From NCBI RefSeq assembly GCF_014773275.1, contig NZ_JACWMW010000002.1:62001-126000 (forward strand): a stretch of DNA of 64,000 nucleotides, given 5' to 3'. A program made the position numbers and the translations under genes. Under the pieces are notes generated by a model. That model worked only from the letters and a program-made list of their open reading frames with translations. It had not been told where the DNA came from and made no database searches. Shown piece by piece: positions 53,012-61,797 of the stretch (position 1 is its first letter; every line of letters begins with the position of its first letter). This DNA comes from Mucilaginibacter rigui. GTDB taxonomy: Bacteria > Bacteroidota > Bacteroidia > Sphingobacteriales > Sphingobacteriaceae.

Positions 53012-54409
53012 ATGAGTTTCAGAACCGAACATGATACCATGGGCGCGGTGCAAGTACCGGCCGATAAATACTGGGGCGCGCAAACAGAGCGCTCACGCAA
53101 CAACTTTAAAATTGGCCCCGAGGCATCAATGCCAAAGGAAATTATAGAGGCATTCGCTTATCTTAAAAAAGCGGCCGCCTATACCAATACCGACCTGGGC
53201 GTACTGCCTGCCGAAAAACGCGACCTGATAGCACAAGTGTGCGATGAGATACTGGAAGGTAAACTGGAGGGCGAGTTCCCGCTGGTGATCTGGCAAACGG
53301 GTTCTGGCACACAATCAAATATGAACGTGAACGAGGTGGTTGCCAACCGCTCGCATGTTTTACAAGGCAACAAACTGGGCGAAGGCAAAACCTTCATCCA
53401 CCCAAATGATGACGTGAACAAATCGCAGTCATCAAATGATACCTACCCAACGGCTATGCATATTGCGGCCTACAAAATCCTGATCGATGTAACTATTCCC
53501 GGAATCGAAAAACTGCGCGATACTTTACAGGCAAAAAGCGAAGCGTTTAAAAGTGTGGTGAAGATAGGCCGTACCCACTTAATGGATGCTACGCCGCTTA
53601 CCCTGGGCCAGGAGTTTTCGGGTTATGTATCACAACTTAACCATGGCCTTAAAGCCCTGCGCAACACCTTCGAGCACCTGAGCGAACTTGCCCTTGGCGG
53701 TACGGCTGTAGGTACAGGCATCAACACGCCAAAAGGTTATGATGTTAAGGTTGCCGAATATATTGCCAAATTTACCAATCTGCCTTTCATCACTGCCGAA
53801 AATAAATTTGAGGCCCTGGCCGCGCATGATGCTATTGTAGAAAGCCACGGTGCGTTAAAACAGATAGCCGTTTCATTAATGAAAATAGCGAATGATATCC
53901 GCATGCTGGCCTCTGGCCCACGCTCGGGTATCGGCGAGATCCACATCCCGGATAATGAACCGGGTTCATCTATTATGCCGGGCAAGGTTAACCCAACCCA
54001 AAACGAGGCGGTTACCATGGTTGCCGCGCAGGTAATGGGGAATGATGTGGCTATCAGCATAGGTGGCTCAAACGGCCATTACGAGCTGAATGTATTTAAA
54101 CCGGTTATGGCGGCAAACTTTCTGCAATCGGCACGTTTAATTGGTGATGCCTGCGTATCCTTTAACGACCATTGCGCCGTTGGTATAGAGCCGAACTATG
54201 ACGGTATTAAAAAGCACCTTGAAAACTCATTAATGCTGGTTACCGCGCTTAACCCGCATATTGGCTACGAGAACGCGGCAAAAATTGCCAAAACAGCATT
54301 AAAAGAAAACAAATCGCTTCGCGAAGCTGCCGTTGGCCTGGGTTACCTTACCAACGAGCAATTTGACCAATGGGTGCGCCCCGAAGACATGATAGGGAGC
54401 TTAAAGTAA
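53012..54409 (+). CDS. fumC: Fumarate hydratase, class II
   Basis: 465 residues. It interconverts fumarate and malate in the TCA cycle. The fumarase/aspartase signature [16 protein letters not shown], and [31 protein letters not shown] and [14 protein letters not shown] are present. The ATG at 53012 begins the conserved [11 protein letters not shown]; an in-frame ATG 30 codons upstream encodes a stretch unlike the family. The neighbouring lipoprotein gene is a frequent fumC companion in this phylum. Confidence 0.96.
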   Translation: MSFRTEHDTMGAVQVPADKYWGAQTERSRNNFKIGPEASMPKEIIEAFAYLKKAAAYTNTDLGVLPAEKRDLIAQVCDEILEGKLEGEFPLVIWQTGSGTQSNMNVNEVVANRSHVLQGNKLGEGKTFIHPNDDVNKSQSSNDTYPTAMHIAAYKILIDVTIPGIEKLRDTLQAKSEAFKSVVKIGRTHLMDATPLTLGQEFSGYVSQLNHGLKALRNTFEHLSELALGGTAVGTGINTPKGYDVKVAEYIAKFTNLPFITAENKFEALAAHDAIVESHGALKQIAVSLMKIANDIRMLASGPRSGIGEIHIPDNEPGSSIMPGKVNPTQNEAVTMVAAQVMGNDVAISIGGSNGHYELNVFKPVMAANFLQSARLIGDACVSFNDHCAVGIEPNYDGIKKHLENSLMLVTALNPHIGYENAAKIAKTALKENKSLREAAVGLGYLTNEQFDQWVRPEDMIGSLK

Positions 54410-54487
54410 GCCCCCGACACCCTGAAAGGGGAGCAGAATATAGCCTCTTCCAACCGGGAGGGGCTTCCAAATTATCTGATACGGTTT

Positions 54488-55009
54488 ATGAAAAAACCTT
54501 TCGCTTTTTATCTCTTAGCTTTCGCCATTCTGCTAACCGCAAACTGCTTACTGCTAACTGCGTGTAAGTTTAACCCCGACATGCAAACGCCGGGCGAGAG
54601 CTACCTGCAGGGCGAATGGCAGCAGGATAGTGTAACAATGCAGAAGCAATTGATAAATTATTCTTTATATAACCTTAAGTTTAATTGCGATTCGTTTTTT
54701 GTGCAGATCAAAACTTTCAGCAAAGTAAATAACGGTGCCGACAGCTGCACTAAAAGCGGCCAGTGGACAGAATATGCCAAAGGCGTGTATGACCAGAAGG
54801 AGGATACCCTGCATGTACGCGGCTTGTTCTGCAACCCCGATTATAGCTATAAAGACCCAACGGGTTGTTTCCGCTCGGGCGTTTACGAAGAAAGTTTTAA
54901 AGTGGTCAAAAAAACCGATTCTGTAGTTCAATTCAATCCAACATCAAGCGTTATAGCATTTAGCGCGCGTTTAATAAAAAGAAGTACCTGTACACCAAAA
55001 CCATTGTAA
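54488..55009 (+). CDS. Hypothetical lipoprotein beside fumC
   Basis: 173 residues. The signal sequence ends in a lipobox (LLLTAC), and the mature part has several cysteines (FNCDSFF, DSCTKSG, LFCNPDY, GCFRSG) that may form disulfides in the periplasm. No family recognised beyond Bacteroidota fumC-adjacent lipoproteins. It ends 3 nt before the S1/P1 nuclease start. A 12-nt direct repeat (CTAACTGC/CTAACCGC words) lies within its signal region. Confidence 0.7.
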   Translation: MKKPFAFYLLAFAILLTANCLLLTACKFNPDMQTPGESYLQGEWQQDSVTMQKQLINYSLYNLKFNCDSFFVQIKTFSKVNNGADSCTKSGQWTEYAKGVYDQKEDTLHVRGLFCNPDYSYKDPTGCFRSGVYEESFKVVKKTDSVVQFNPTSSVIAFSARLIKRSTCTPKPL

Positions 55010-55012
55010 AAA

Positions 55013-55813
55013 ATGAAAATCAGCATTTTCAAAAAACTCTTATTAGGCATAGCCATTATTTACCTGCCGGTACAAACTATGGCCTGGGGCACCAACGGCC
55101 ACCGCATCAGCGGGCAAATTGCCGATAGTTACCTTACCCCAAAAGCCCGTGCTGCTATTAAAGCTATCCTGGGTAATGAATCAATTGCCATGACGAGTAA
55201 CTGGGCCGATTTTATCAAATCAGACCCGCAGTACAAGTACTTATCATCATGGCATTACATTGATTTTGATAAGGAATACAGTTACCCCGAGATGCAGGCA
55301 TTCCTGAAACAGGATACTACCACAGACGCTTACACTAAGCTTAATTTTTTAATTGGCGAACTGAAAAAGAAAAACCTGCCTAAAGCAAATAAACTGCTTG
55401 CCCTGCGTATGCTGATCCACATTGTTGAGGATGTTCACCAGCCTATGCACACCGCCCATACTGATGATAAAGGAGGTAACGATATTAAGCTTACCTGGTT
55501 TAACAACCAAACCAACCTGCACTCTATATGGGATAGCCAGCTGATAGATTTTCAACAATTAAGCTATACCGAATATGTTAGCTGGATAAACCATCCTACC
55601 GTTGCGCAGCGTGCCGAATGGCAAAAAGCGCCCATTAGCCAGTGGTTATACGAATCGAGCCAGATAGCCACAAAAATTTATGCCGGGGTTAAAGATGGCG
55701 ACAAGATCAACGTTTACAAATACAACTTTGATTACATCGCTACACTAAACAATCAGCTTGTAAAAGGTGGGGTTAGGCTGGCCGGTTTGCTTAATCAGAT
55801 TTTTGGGGCGTAG
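55013..55813 (+). CDS. S1/P1 family nuclease
   Basis: 266 residues. The signal peptide ends at QTMA, exposing Trp1 of the mature protein (WGTNGHRISGQIADSYL), which ligates zinc in this family together with His and Asp residues in SSWHYIDFDKEY, LIHIVEDVHQPMHTAH and NLHSIWDSQLI. It is a secreted zinc nuclease for RNA and single-stranded DNA, probably for phosphate or nucleoside salvage. Cotranscription with the upstream lipoprotein is likely (3-nt gap). Confidence 0.92.
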   Translation: MKISIFKKLLLGIAIIYLPVQTMAWGTNGHRISGQIADSYLTPKARAAIKAILGNESIAMTSNWADFIKSDPQYKYLSSWHYIDFDKEYSYPEMQAFLKQDTTTDAYTKLNFLIGELKKKNLPKANKLLALRMLIHIVEDVHQPMHTAHTDDKGGNDIKLTWFNNQTNLHSIWDSQLIDFQQLSYTEYVSWINHPTVAQRAEWQKAPISQWLYESSQIATKIYAGVKDGDKINVYKYNFDYIATLNNQLVKGGVRLAGLLNQIFGA

Positions 55814-55816
55814 CCC

Positions 55817-55893
55817 GATGTGCAGGTGCGGGGATATGCAAATGTGCAAATTCCTGTCATCTGCATATTTGCACATTTACATATCTGCACATC
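55817..55893. repeat. Imperfect inverted repeat (GATGTGCA / TGCACATC)
   Basis: Arms 55817-55851 and 55867-55893 contain GATGTGCA, ATATGCAAATGTGCAAAT and their complements. It fills the 86-bp gap between the nuclease and phosphatase genes and could act as a transcriptional attenuator or mRNA processing site. Confidence 0.7.
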
Positions 55894-55899
55894 CGCATC

Positions 55900-56334
55900 A
55901 TGAAAATACTAATGGTTTGCCTGGGCAATATATGCCGTTCGCCGCTGGCGGAGGGTATTATGCAGCATCTGGCAGATAAAGCAGGCCTGGATTGGCAGGT
56001 CGACTCGGCCGGCACCGGAGACTGGCATGTTGGGCAAGGCCCGGACAGGCGCTCTGTTAAAGCAGCAGCTAACGAAGGCATAGATATCAGCAAACAGGTT
56101 TGCCGTTTATTCCGCACGCGGGATTTTGATGAATTTGACCTGATATTTGTAATGGACCAGAGCAACTTAAGCAATGTACTTGCCATGGCCGGTAACGATG
56201 AACACCACAATAAAGTTAAAATGTTATTAGGTGACAGAATAGTGCCCGACCCATATTATGATGATGCCCAATTTGCCCCGGTTTTTAAACTGATAGAGGC
56301 CGGATGTAAGGAGATCATCAAAGAATATTCATAA
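55900..56334 (+). CDS. Low molecular weight protein-tyrosine phosphatase
   Basis: 144 residues. The catalytic P-loop VCLGNICRS (Cys7, Arg13) at the N-terminus and the acidic loop DPYYDDA near the C-terminus define the LMW-PTP fold. It removes phosphate from tyrosines; in bacteria relatives act on exopolysaccharide kinases or phosphoarginine. No kinase is nearby. Confidence 0.93.
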   Translation: MKILMVCLGNICRSPLAEGIMQHLADKAGLDWQVDSAGTGDWHVGQGPDRRSVKAAANEGIDISKQVCRLFRTRDFDEFDLIFVMDQSNLSNVLAMAGNDEHHNKVKMLLGDRIVPDPYYDDAQFAPVFKLIEAGCKEIIKEYS

Positions 56335-56374
56335 ATTTAGTTTTGGCATTAAACCTACCCCCTTATTTGTAATA

Positions 56375-56764
56375 ATGAATACTAAGATAGTTATGATCCT
56401 GAGCGCCTTATTCCTGGCGATAGCCGGTGTGGGCCTCATGTTTTTTCCGCAAGAACTAAACACCTATATTGGTATAGGGTCAAACAAATATTTCGCCCTT
56501 GTTATTCAGATTTTGGGAGGGCTTTATTTTGGTTTTGCAATGATCAACTGGATGGCCAAAGGCACCCTTATCGGTGGCATATATAACAGGCCGCTTGTTA
56601 TTGGTAATCTTGCCCATTTCTTTATCGGGGGCATTGCCTTAGTAAAAGCTGTATTAGCAGATGCTAACATGCCCGTGGTTATTTGGGTATTGGCCGGTAT
56701 TTACGCGTTGTTTGCTATTGTGTTTGCGCTATTATTTAATCGCCACCCAAATACGCAGGCATAA
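56375..56764 (+). CDS. Hypothetical four-helix membrane protein
   Basis: 129 residues with four hydrophobic helices (about 5-20, 42-60, 72-92 and 98-118). The ASNKY-type GIGSNKYFALVIQILGGLYFGFAMINWMAKG stretch resembles DUF4345-like small membrane proteins, but no family can be assigned with confidence. It precedes the DUF3347 gene and may share the metal-handling context. Confidence 0.6.
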   Translation: MNTKIVMILSALFLAIAGVGLMFFPQELNTYIGIGSNKYFALVIQILGGLYFGFAMINWMAKGTLIGGIYNRPLVIGNLAHFFIGGIALVKAVLADANMPVVIWVLAGIYALFAIVFALLFNRHPNTQA

Positions 56765-56808
56765 ATAATACCGTATATTAAATTTTATACATTAACGTTT
56801 TATAAATT

Positions 56809-57297
56809 ATGAAAAAGACACTTTTAAGCCTGGTGCTTGTGTTATCTATAGTAATGGCAAAAGCCCAAAACGTAGCTATCGATAAAATAACTACATCATA
56901 CATTGGTGTAAAAAACGCATTGGTTGTCAGCAATGCCGCATTGGCAAAAAGCAGATCGGCCGGTTTGTTAGCGGCGCTTTCTGCACCGGTAAAAGGTTTG
57001 CAGCCGGCTCAGCAAAAACTATTAAGCACTTATCTTGATAAGCTAAAATTTGATAGCCGCCACATCAGCGAAACCACCGTTATTGATCATCAACGCGAGT
57101 ATTTCGAAGGCTTGTCTAAAAACATGTACAGCCTGCTATCTGGCTTAAAGCTAAACAGTACCACCGTTTACCAGCAATATTGCCCCATGAAAAAGGCAGC
57201 CTGGTTAAGCGAATCGGAAGATATACGCAATCCATACTATGGTGATGATATGCTTGACTGCGGCAAGGTTACCGCTACTATTAAAGCTGCGAAATAA
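56809..57297 (+). CDS. DUF3347 protein (putative copper-linked periplasmic protein)
   Basis: 162 residues. Signal peptide to about residue 20 (MAKAQ). DUF3347 landmarks are HQREYFEGLSKNMYSL and the C-terminal YQQYCPMKKAAWLSESEDIRNPYYGDDMLDCG, with the two cysteines and the Met and His likely metal ligands. DUF3347 is often found in copper efflux proteins beside CusB-like or heavy-metal genes. Its neighbours on the opposite strand are an HMA-domain protein and HYC_CC_PP. Confidence 0.85.
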   Translation: MKKTLLSLVLVLSIVMAKAQNVAIDKITTSYIGVKNALVVSNAALAKSRSAGLLAALSAPVKGLQPAQQKLLSTYLDKLKFDSRHISETTVIDHQREYFEGLSKNMYSLLSGLKLNSTTVYQQYCPMKKAAWLSESEDIRNPYYGDDMLDCGKVTATIKAAK

Positions 57298-57624
57298 AAG
57301 TATTTAAAGTTAACCACAGGGTTAGCAGAGATCTTTTAAACAAAAGGGCACAGAGATTTAATATTCTCTGTGCCCTTTGTGCTTATTCTTCGTATTCTCT
57401 GTAGTGAAATAAAACAATGTTTACATATCCATCCTATCATGATCCAGTGTGCTTTTGCTGCCACCCATTTTCATGAGGCTTGGAATAATGCGCAGGTAAA
57501 CCTGGGAACCTCTGGTGCCGCGCTATACAACGGCCTAAAAGCCTTCGGCGAAGCATTGAGCGTTGCTTGCCTGCGGCGGCCAGTATCAACACAGCAAGTA
57601 TATCTTTTCGTTGTGTATGATATC
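57298..57624. repeat. Intergenic AACCAC-family stem-loop, no clear gene
   Basis: Left arm 57309-57358 (TTAACCACAGGGTTAGCAG, then GGGCACAGAG) and right arm 57366-57398 (CTCTGTGCCCTTTGTGC). An open frame from 57439 lacks family features and is not called. The remainder to the convergent barrel gene shows no recognisable element. Confidence 0.6.
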
Positions 57625-58422
57625 TTATAAATTAAAAAAATTGTACTCAAAACGCACCAGATACATGTTGGCGCTGTTGCGTTGCATATTATTGTACAGC
57701 GGGGTACGGTACGAAAAATCCAGCCGGCAAACGCTGTTAAAGATAAACTGAATAGCCGGGGCTATATCAAGGTAGCTTTGATTGTAACCAGGGTTACTTT
57801 TACCAAGCAGTTCGGCGTACAGGTTAAGATTCACCTGATCGTAACTGGTGTAACGCTTAGGGAGCAATAAATACCCGGCAGATAAAGTATAGGCAACAGC
57901 CTCTTTAGCGCCCGTAATGGCGCCAAAGTTGTTATCGCTATTTAAGCCACGCAGGTAGCTCGCCGAACCGGATACAGCCAGTTTATGCAGCAATTGGGTG
58001 AAAACAAGGCCACCCTGTATGCCGGAATTATCGCCCTCTAAAGCAATCTCCTGCATCATATATGGGTTACGGCTTGCACCAACTTTACCAAATACTGCAC
58101 CACGGAAATGCTTCTGTACGCTATCTATCGACAGGAACCTGTACTTGGCATAAAAGCTGCCACCTTCAAACCTTTGATTATCCTGATAAAAGTTAGAGGT
58201 GTATAATGCACCATGCAGCATCAGCGTGCCCGTAGCGCCGTACATGGCCTCTAACGTGGTTCTGTTTTTAAATACGGGCGAGGTGTACCCCTGATTCTCC
58301 AGCCTGATACCCAAAGAGTGGGCTGCCATATTGCTGGCCGGTTCCGTATTAACATAAAGCTCTTGCGCGTGCGCAAAGCATGCCAATGCCATAAGGCAAA
58401 AAGCCAATAAAATAACCTTCAT
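57625..58422 (-). CDS. Hypothetical outer membrane beta-barrel protein
   Basis: 265 residues. Signal peptide MKVILLAFCLMALACFAHAQ. Strand-rich sequence with alternating hydrophobic residues ends NMYLVRFEYNFFNL, consistent with a barrel. It resembles Bacteroidota proteins beside HMA-domain genes; a metal role is inferred from context. It shares the strand and a 22-nt gap with the HMA gene and is likely its operon partner. Confidence 0.65.
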   Translation of the reverse strand: MKVILLAFCLMALACFAHAQELYVNTEPASNMAAHSLGIRLENQGYTSPVFKNRTTLEAMYGATGTLMLHGALYTSNFYQDNQRFEGGSFYAKYRFLSIDSVQKHFRGAVFGKVGASRNPYMMQEIALEGDNSGIQGGLVFTQLLHKLAVSGSASYLRGLNSDNNFGAITGAKEAVAYTLSAGYLLLPKRYTSYDQVNLNLYAELLGKSNPGYNQSYLDIAPAIQFIFNSVCRLDFSYRTPLYNNMQRNSANMYLVRFEYNFFNL

Positions 58423-58444
58423 AAAAGTGTTTTTAAGAAGGCGC

Positions 58445-58945
58445 TTAAATTGCTAAGTGATAGGTACGCCCTGTAGCTGTAGTGGCCTCTTCAGGATTTT
58501 TACCAAGGTGCTTTTTGGTAACCGAGTTTGGCGCGAAACCTTTATCTACAATAGTTACTGATACAGGGCCGGTTAGTGCTTTATCGGCGTTAAGCAGCTT
58601 ATAGGTATCGGTGCCGTAGGTAAAAGTATTGTCGGCAACCTTGGTGTTATCAAAGTTGAAAGTGGTTTTTAAATAACTTACAGAAAAACCCGAGCTTTTT
58701 ACCTTTTTGCTGATCTCCTCGAAATTTACAGGCACATCATTTTTAAAAGTGATAAAGTAAACATTACGGATCAGGTCGGGTTTTATTTCGCTTACAAAAG
58801 GCAGCGCTTTTAATGATTTCTCGGTAGTACGGGCGCAAAGTGAACAGGTAAGGCCGCTAACTTGTAGTTCGGCTTTTGTAAATTGTGCTTTTGCAACGGT
58901 TACACTTGCTATAAATAGGATGATAGATATTTTAAGTAATTTCAT
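58445..58945 (-). CDS. Secreted heavy-metal-associated (HMA) domain protein
   Basis: 166 residues. Signal peptide to about residue 21. The HMA domain has CxxC (Cys34, Cys37) in LQVSGLTCSLCARTTEKSLKALPFVSEI, with the copper or silver chaperone fold continuing to about 100. The C-terminal 60 residues are unrecognised. Periplasmic HMA proteins deliver or sequester copper. The order HYC_CC_PP, HMA, barrel on one strand suggests one metal-responsive unit. Confidence 0.85.
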   Translation of the reverse strand: MKLLKISIILFIASVTVAKAQFTKAELQVSGLTCSLCARTTEKSLKALPFVSEIKPDLIRNVYFITFKNDVPVNFEEISKKVKSSGFSVSYLKTTFNFDNTKVADNTFTYGTDTYKLLNADKALTGPVSVTIVDKGFAPNSVTKKHLGKNPEEATTATGRTYHLAI

Positions 58946-59004
58946 GTTTTTAAAAATTGAATTTGAACTGATAGGTTAAAACTTGTTTGGCAACAGGCAA
59001 CAGA

Positions 59005-59394
59005 TCAAATTTTCAAGTTTCGATTTTTAATGAACGTTGGGGTCTTTCCGACAGGTGCATCCGGCGGGCCGCGATCAAAAAACACATCCAGTAACATTTG
59101 GTGTACCGGCAGTATAAAATCCTCAAATGCTGATCGCGGTACATTTACCGGTGATACTTTTGTTAAAAATGAAACGGGCTGGCTTTCATGGCTATCCTTA
59201 ACTTTTACATCAAATTTAGTGTCCTTACAGCATTTCATTTTGCTTTTAGCCATTGGCTTAATGCAGCTTTTGGCAGGGGCATTAATTTTAATATCGGCAA
59301 CATGGTTACCGCAGTAATGTAAGTTCAGGGCAAAGCCGGTTGATGTAATTACATACATCAAAACCAAAAATACTACACCTGCCTTTTTCATCAT
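59005..59394 (-). CDS. HYC_CC_PP family protein
   Basis: About 129 residues. The family is named for its conserved HYC, CC and PP residues, all visible: LHYCGNHV, MKCCKDTKF and DRGPPDAP. An N-terminal hydrophobic helix (VVFLVLMYVITSTGFAL) is a signal or anchor. Function unknown, but the family accompanies HMA-domain and copper genes in Bacteroidota. The ATG at 59394 is preferred over a GTG five codons upstream. Confidence 0.85.
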   Translation of the reverse strand: MMKKAGVVFLVLMYVITSTGFALNLHYCGNHVADIKINAPAKSCIKPMAKSKMKCCKDTKFDVKVKDSHESQPVSFLTKVSPVNVPRSAFEDFILPVHQMLLDVFFDRGPPDAPVGKTPTFIKNRNLKI

Positions 59395-59490
59395 TAAACA
59401 AAAGTACACTATTAAGTGCCTGATCTCAAACAGTTAATTGATTTTTTTATTACTGACGCATTGTAAAATAAAATATAATGCTTTTCTTTG

Positions 59491-59510
59491 TTTAGATTTA
59501 ATCTAAATAA
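59491..59510 (+). promoter_or_regulatory. Putative Fur-like operator of DUF6607 gene
   Basis: TTTAGATTTAATCTAAATAA is a near-perfect palindrome (TTTAGATT / AATCTAAA) ending 6 nt before the ATG. A TTTCTTTG -7-like element (59483-59490) directly precedes it. It matches the two sites in front of the TonB receptor at 10641 and 10700 (17 and 15 of 20). Confidence 0.55.
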
Positions 59511-59515
59511 ACACA

Positions 59516-60433
59516 ATGAAAAAAATCATATTCTTTTTAGCGCTTTGCAACAGTGTAATCAGCGTATCTGCCCAATCCAAATTTGAACAGGACAGGCAAG
59601 CCATCAAGTCATTAGCCGGGTATTATAAAGTAACCTTTAATTATGCAGAAACTTTCGCGCCCGACACTGCTTATAAGTTTCACCCGCGTTACCATTCATG
59701 GGGGTATGAGTGGGCTATTGTAGTGGAAGATTCACCAAAAAAAATAGCGATACAACACTTATTGGTTGTTGGAGATAGCATGGTGATAAAACACTGGCGC
59801 GAAGATTGGGTGTATGAGCAGCCAACCATATTGGCTTATGAAAAAGATAACACCTGGAAAAAGGTTACCCTTAAAGCAGCCGATGTAAAAGGCCGCTGGA
59901 TCCAAAAGGTTTACCAGGTTGATGACAGCCCCCGTTACGAGAGCATTGGTACCTGGGTACATGTTGACGGCCGCCACGAATGGCAAAGTAAAACAGATTC
60001 GCCGCTGCCGCGCCGCGAGTTTACCAAACGCAGCGATTACAACGTATTGAACCGTGGTAACCGCATTTACCTAACCGCAAACGGTTGGATGTATGAGCAG
60101 GATAACAACAAAGTAGTACGTGGTGCCGATGGCGACAAAATAATAGCCCAGGAAAAGGGCTATGAAGAATTTACCAAGGTTGATGAAGCCAAATTTGCTT
60201 ACGCCAAAAAATGGTGGGCCAGCCAGCAAGGTTACTGGGCCGATGCACGCACTGCATGGGATGCCGTATTCGCGAAAAACGCTACTATTAAATTAGCCGG
60301 TAAAAAAGATGGGAAACTGCTTTATGAGCAACTGTTTGCCCTGGCAGAAAAATCAGAAAAAGAAAAATGGAGCTCTAACAAAAACAAAGAAGAAACCATT
60401 AAAGTGATCAATAACTATGTTAATGCTTCATAA
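59516..60433 (+). CDS. DUF6607 family protein, secreted
   Basis: 305 residues. Signal peptide MKKIIFFLALCNSVISVSAQ. YYKVTFNYAETFAPDTAYKF, HSWGYEWAIVVED and WSSNKNKEETIKVINNYV match DUF6607, a Bacteroidota family often found in iron or heme uptake regulons. Function unknown. A Fur-like palindrome overlaps its promoter, in line with iron control. It is followed by a strong terminator. Confidence 0.75.
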   Translation: MKKIIFFLALCNSVISVSAQSKFEQDRQAIKSLAGYYKVTFNYAETFAPDTAYKFHPRYHSWGYEWAIVVEDSPKKIAIQHLLVVGDSMVIKHWREDWVYEQPTILAYEKDNTWKKVTLKAADVKGRWIQKVYQVDDSPRYESIGTWVHVDGRHEWQSKTDSPLPRREFTKRSDYNVLNRGNRIYLTANGWMYEQDNNKVVRGADGDKIIAQEKGYEEFTKVDEAKFAYAKKWWASQQGYWADARTAWDAVFAKNATIKLAGKKDGKLLYEQLFALAEKSEKEKWSSNKNKEETIKVINNYVNAS

Positions 60434-60450
60434 ATAAAGTCCCCCCCTGC

Positions 60451-60490
60451 AAGAAAGCCGCTCCGTATATCCGTTGCGGCTTTCTTGTTT
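60451..60490 (+). terminator. Terminator of DUF6607 gene
   Basis: AAGAAAGCCGC (60451-60461) pairs with GCGGCTTTCTT (60476-60486), followed by GTTTT. An 11-bp perfect stem. Confidence 0.85.
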
Positions 60491-60525
60491 TAAAACCAAA
60501 GTACAGTGCCGCACGTTTAAATATT

Positions 60526-61011
60526 ATGAGCATTGCAGAAAAACTCCAGGCATCCCTTAACCAGATCCTCGCGCACGACCCATGGTACGGCCCGGCTACT
60601 TATGATATCATTGATAGCGTATCTTTTGAGGCGGCTTACGAAAAGCCGCCCGGATCTGTACATAACATAGCTGGAATTTTACTGCACATGTTAGGCTGGG
60701 CGCAGGAAGTTGCCGCACGAATGGACGGACAAACCGCCGGCGAACCTTTGGGAGGCGACTGGCCAGACCCCGGTACGCCCGATGAAAACAAATGGAAACA
60801 ACTCATAGCCGATTTTAAGTTGAGCAATGTTACCCTTACCGGAATCATCCAAAATTTCCCTGATGATAAATGGAACGAACCCATTAATGACGAACGTAAC
60901 CGGGAACTGGGTACCGGCGTATCTTACCAAGCATTAATAGAGGGTTTAATACAACATCATATTTACCATAGCGGGCAAATAGCACTGCTGAACAGGATAG
61001 TGGGGGGATAA
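60526..61011 (+). CDS. DinB family protein
   Basis: 161 residues. The DinB four-helix fold: GSVHNIAGILLHMLGWAQE with the first metal His, and IEGLIQHHIYHSGQIALLNR with the C-terminal HHxxYH ligands. Putative metal-dependent enzyme or thiol S-transferase relative; substrate unknown. Single gene. Confidence 0.85.
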   Translation: MSIAEKLQASLNQILAHDPWYGPATYDIIDSVSFEAAYEKPPGSVHNIAGILLHMLGWAQEVAARMDGQTAGEPLGGDWPDPGTPDENKWKQLIADFKLSNVTLTGIIQNFPDDKWNEPINDERNRELGTGVSYQALIEGLIQHHIYHSGQIALLNRIVGG

Positions 61012-61055
61012 GGAAGAATGAGGCCCGTGCGATTCCTTCCTAGGGGAAGTATTTA

Positions 61056-61271
61056 TCAATACGGCAGTTCCTCACAGGTAAACCCTGCTATTTGCAGCAT
61101 GTGGTTAATGGTTTGCGGCTCAACCCCATTACTTACTATCCGCAATATATTATCGCAATCCTCCAGGTCGAAATTGTATTGCTTTATCTCGGCCAGTGAG
61201 GTTAACAGCGGATGGATGCGGTTTACCTCCTGTTTGCTGGCAACACTTGTTTTAAATATCAGCACGTCCAT
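61056..61271 (-). CDS. Small conserved hypothetical protein (HMA-like fold, no CxxC)
   Basis: 71 residues beginning MDVLIFKTSVASKQEVNRIHPLLTS. The beta-alpha-beta pattern (VLIFKTSV, KQEVNRIHPLL, YNFDLEDCDNILRIV, INHMLQIAGFTCEEL) resembles a heavy-metal-associated ferredoxin-like domain that lacks the CxxC. An in-frame start 22 codons upstream lies within the TTCGACAAGCTC repeat and is rejected. It may be in the ECF sigma operon; its job is unknown. Confidence 0.6.
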   Translation of the reverse strand: MDVLIFKTSVASKQEVNRIHPLLTSLAEIKQYNFDLEDCDNILRIVSNGVEPQTINHMLQIAGFTCEELPY

Positions 61272-61311
61272 AGTAGTAGGGTTTTGTAGGTGTGGTTGAT
61301 GTATTATATCG

Positions 61312-61380
61312 ATGTCATGCTGAGCCTGTCGAAGCATCTTATACGCTAAGTCTTAGACAGGCTCAGACTGACATTATGAT
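61312..61380. repeat. Dispersed TGTCATGCTGAGCCTGTCGA palindrome
   Basis: GTCATGCTGAGCCTGTCGAAG and CTTAGACAGGCTCAGACTGACAT pair across a 20-nt loop. It is a single copy of the arm pair seen in tandem at 23.2-23.8 kb and lies between the DUF-like gene and the next membrane protein. Confidence 0.75.
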
Positions 61381-61386
61381 CAATCT

Positions 61387-61776
61387 TTATTCTTTTGTTT
61401 CCTTCTCGGCTATCGGGGCTTCTTTCCAAGCCTCGCGCCAGTCGTTACGGCCACGGCCACCCCAGCCACAGCGGCTTTTCATTTGCTCTTTAAAACGCTC
61501 GCGCTCTTCGGTAGTCATGCCGGCAAGGCGCTCCTGCATCATTTGCTTGCGGCGCATCCATGGCCCACCGCCTCCCCCTTTTGGCCCAAAGCCGAACAGT
61601 ATTTTACACAAAACAAATATGCCCATGGCCTGCCAAAAGGTGATAGTGCCAACGTGTATAATATCGGGTAATAGGTTGTTCCAAAGCTGCATTACTACAA
61701 AGCTTACCAGCGCTAAAATAGCTGCTACGCCTATCGGGATAAAAAAGAACCTCCCTTTATAAAATGTATTTCTCAT
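61387..61776 (-). CDS. Hypothetical membrane protein of ECF sigma operon
   Basis: 129 residues. Two hydrophobic helices (IPIGVAAILALVSFVVMQL about 13-33, TFWQAMGIFVLCKILFGFG about 45-65), then a glycine-rich linker and a cytosolic tail with MTTEERERFKEQM, reminiscent of heavy-metal sensor or anti-sigma-like motifs (LTPEE). It starts 21 nt after the ECF sigma stop codon on the same strand and may modulate that sigma factor; this is inference. Confidence 0.6.
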   Translation of the reverse strand: MRNTFYKGRFFFIPIGVAAILALVSFVVMQLWNNLLPDIIHVGTITFWQAMGIFVLCKILFGFGPKGGGGGPWMRRKQMMQERLAGMTTEERERFKEQMKSRCGWGGRGRNDWREAWKEAPIAEKETKE

Positions 61777-61797
61777 TGTCTTATTTTCTTAAATTTT

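Noticed and set aside
57370..57630. Plus-strand frame at the AACCAC repeat
   Set aside because: It begins in the repeat, has no recognisable family, and ends in the convergent barrel gene.
60721..60740. Additional GTCCG-type hairpin in the DinB gene
   Set aside because: GGACGGACAAACCGCC lies in coding sequence without the second arm pattern; likely chance.
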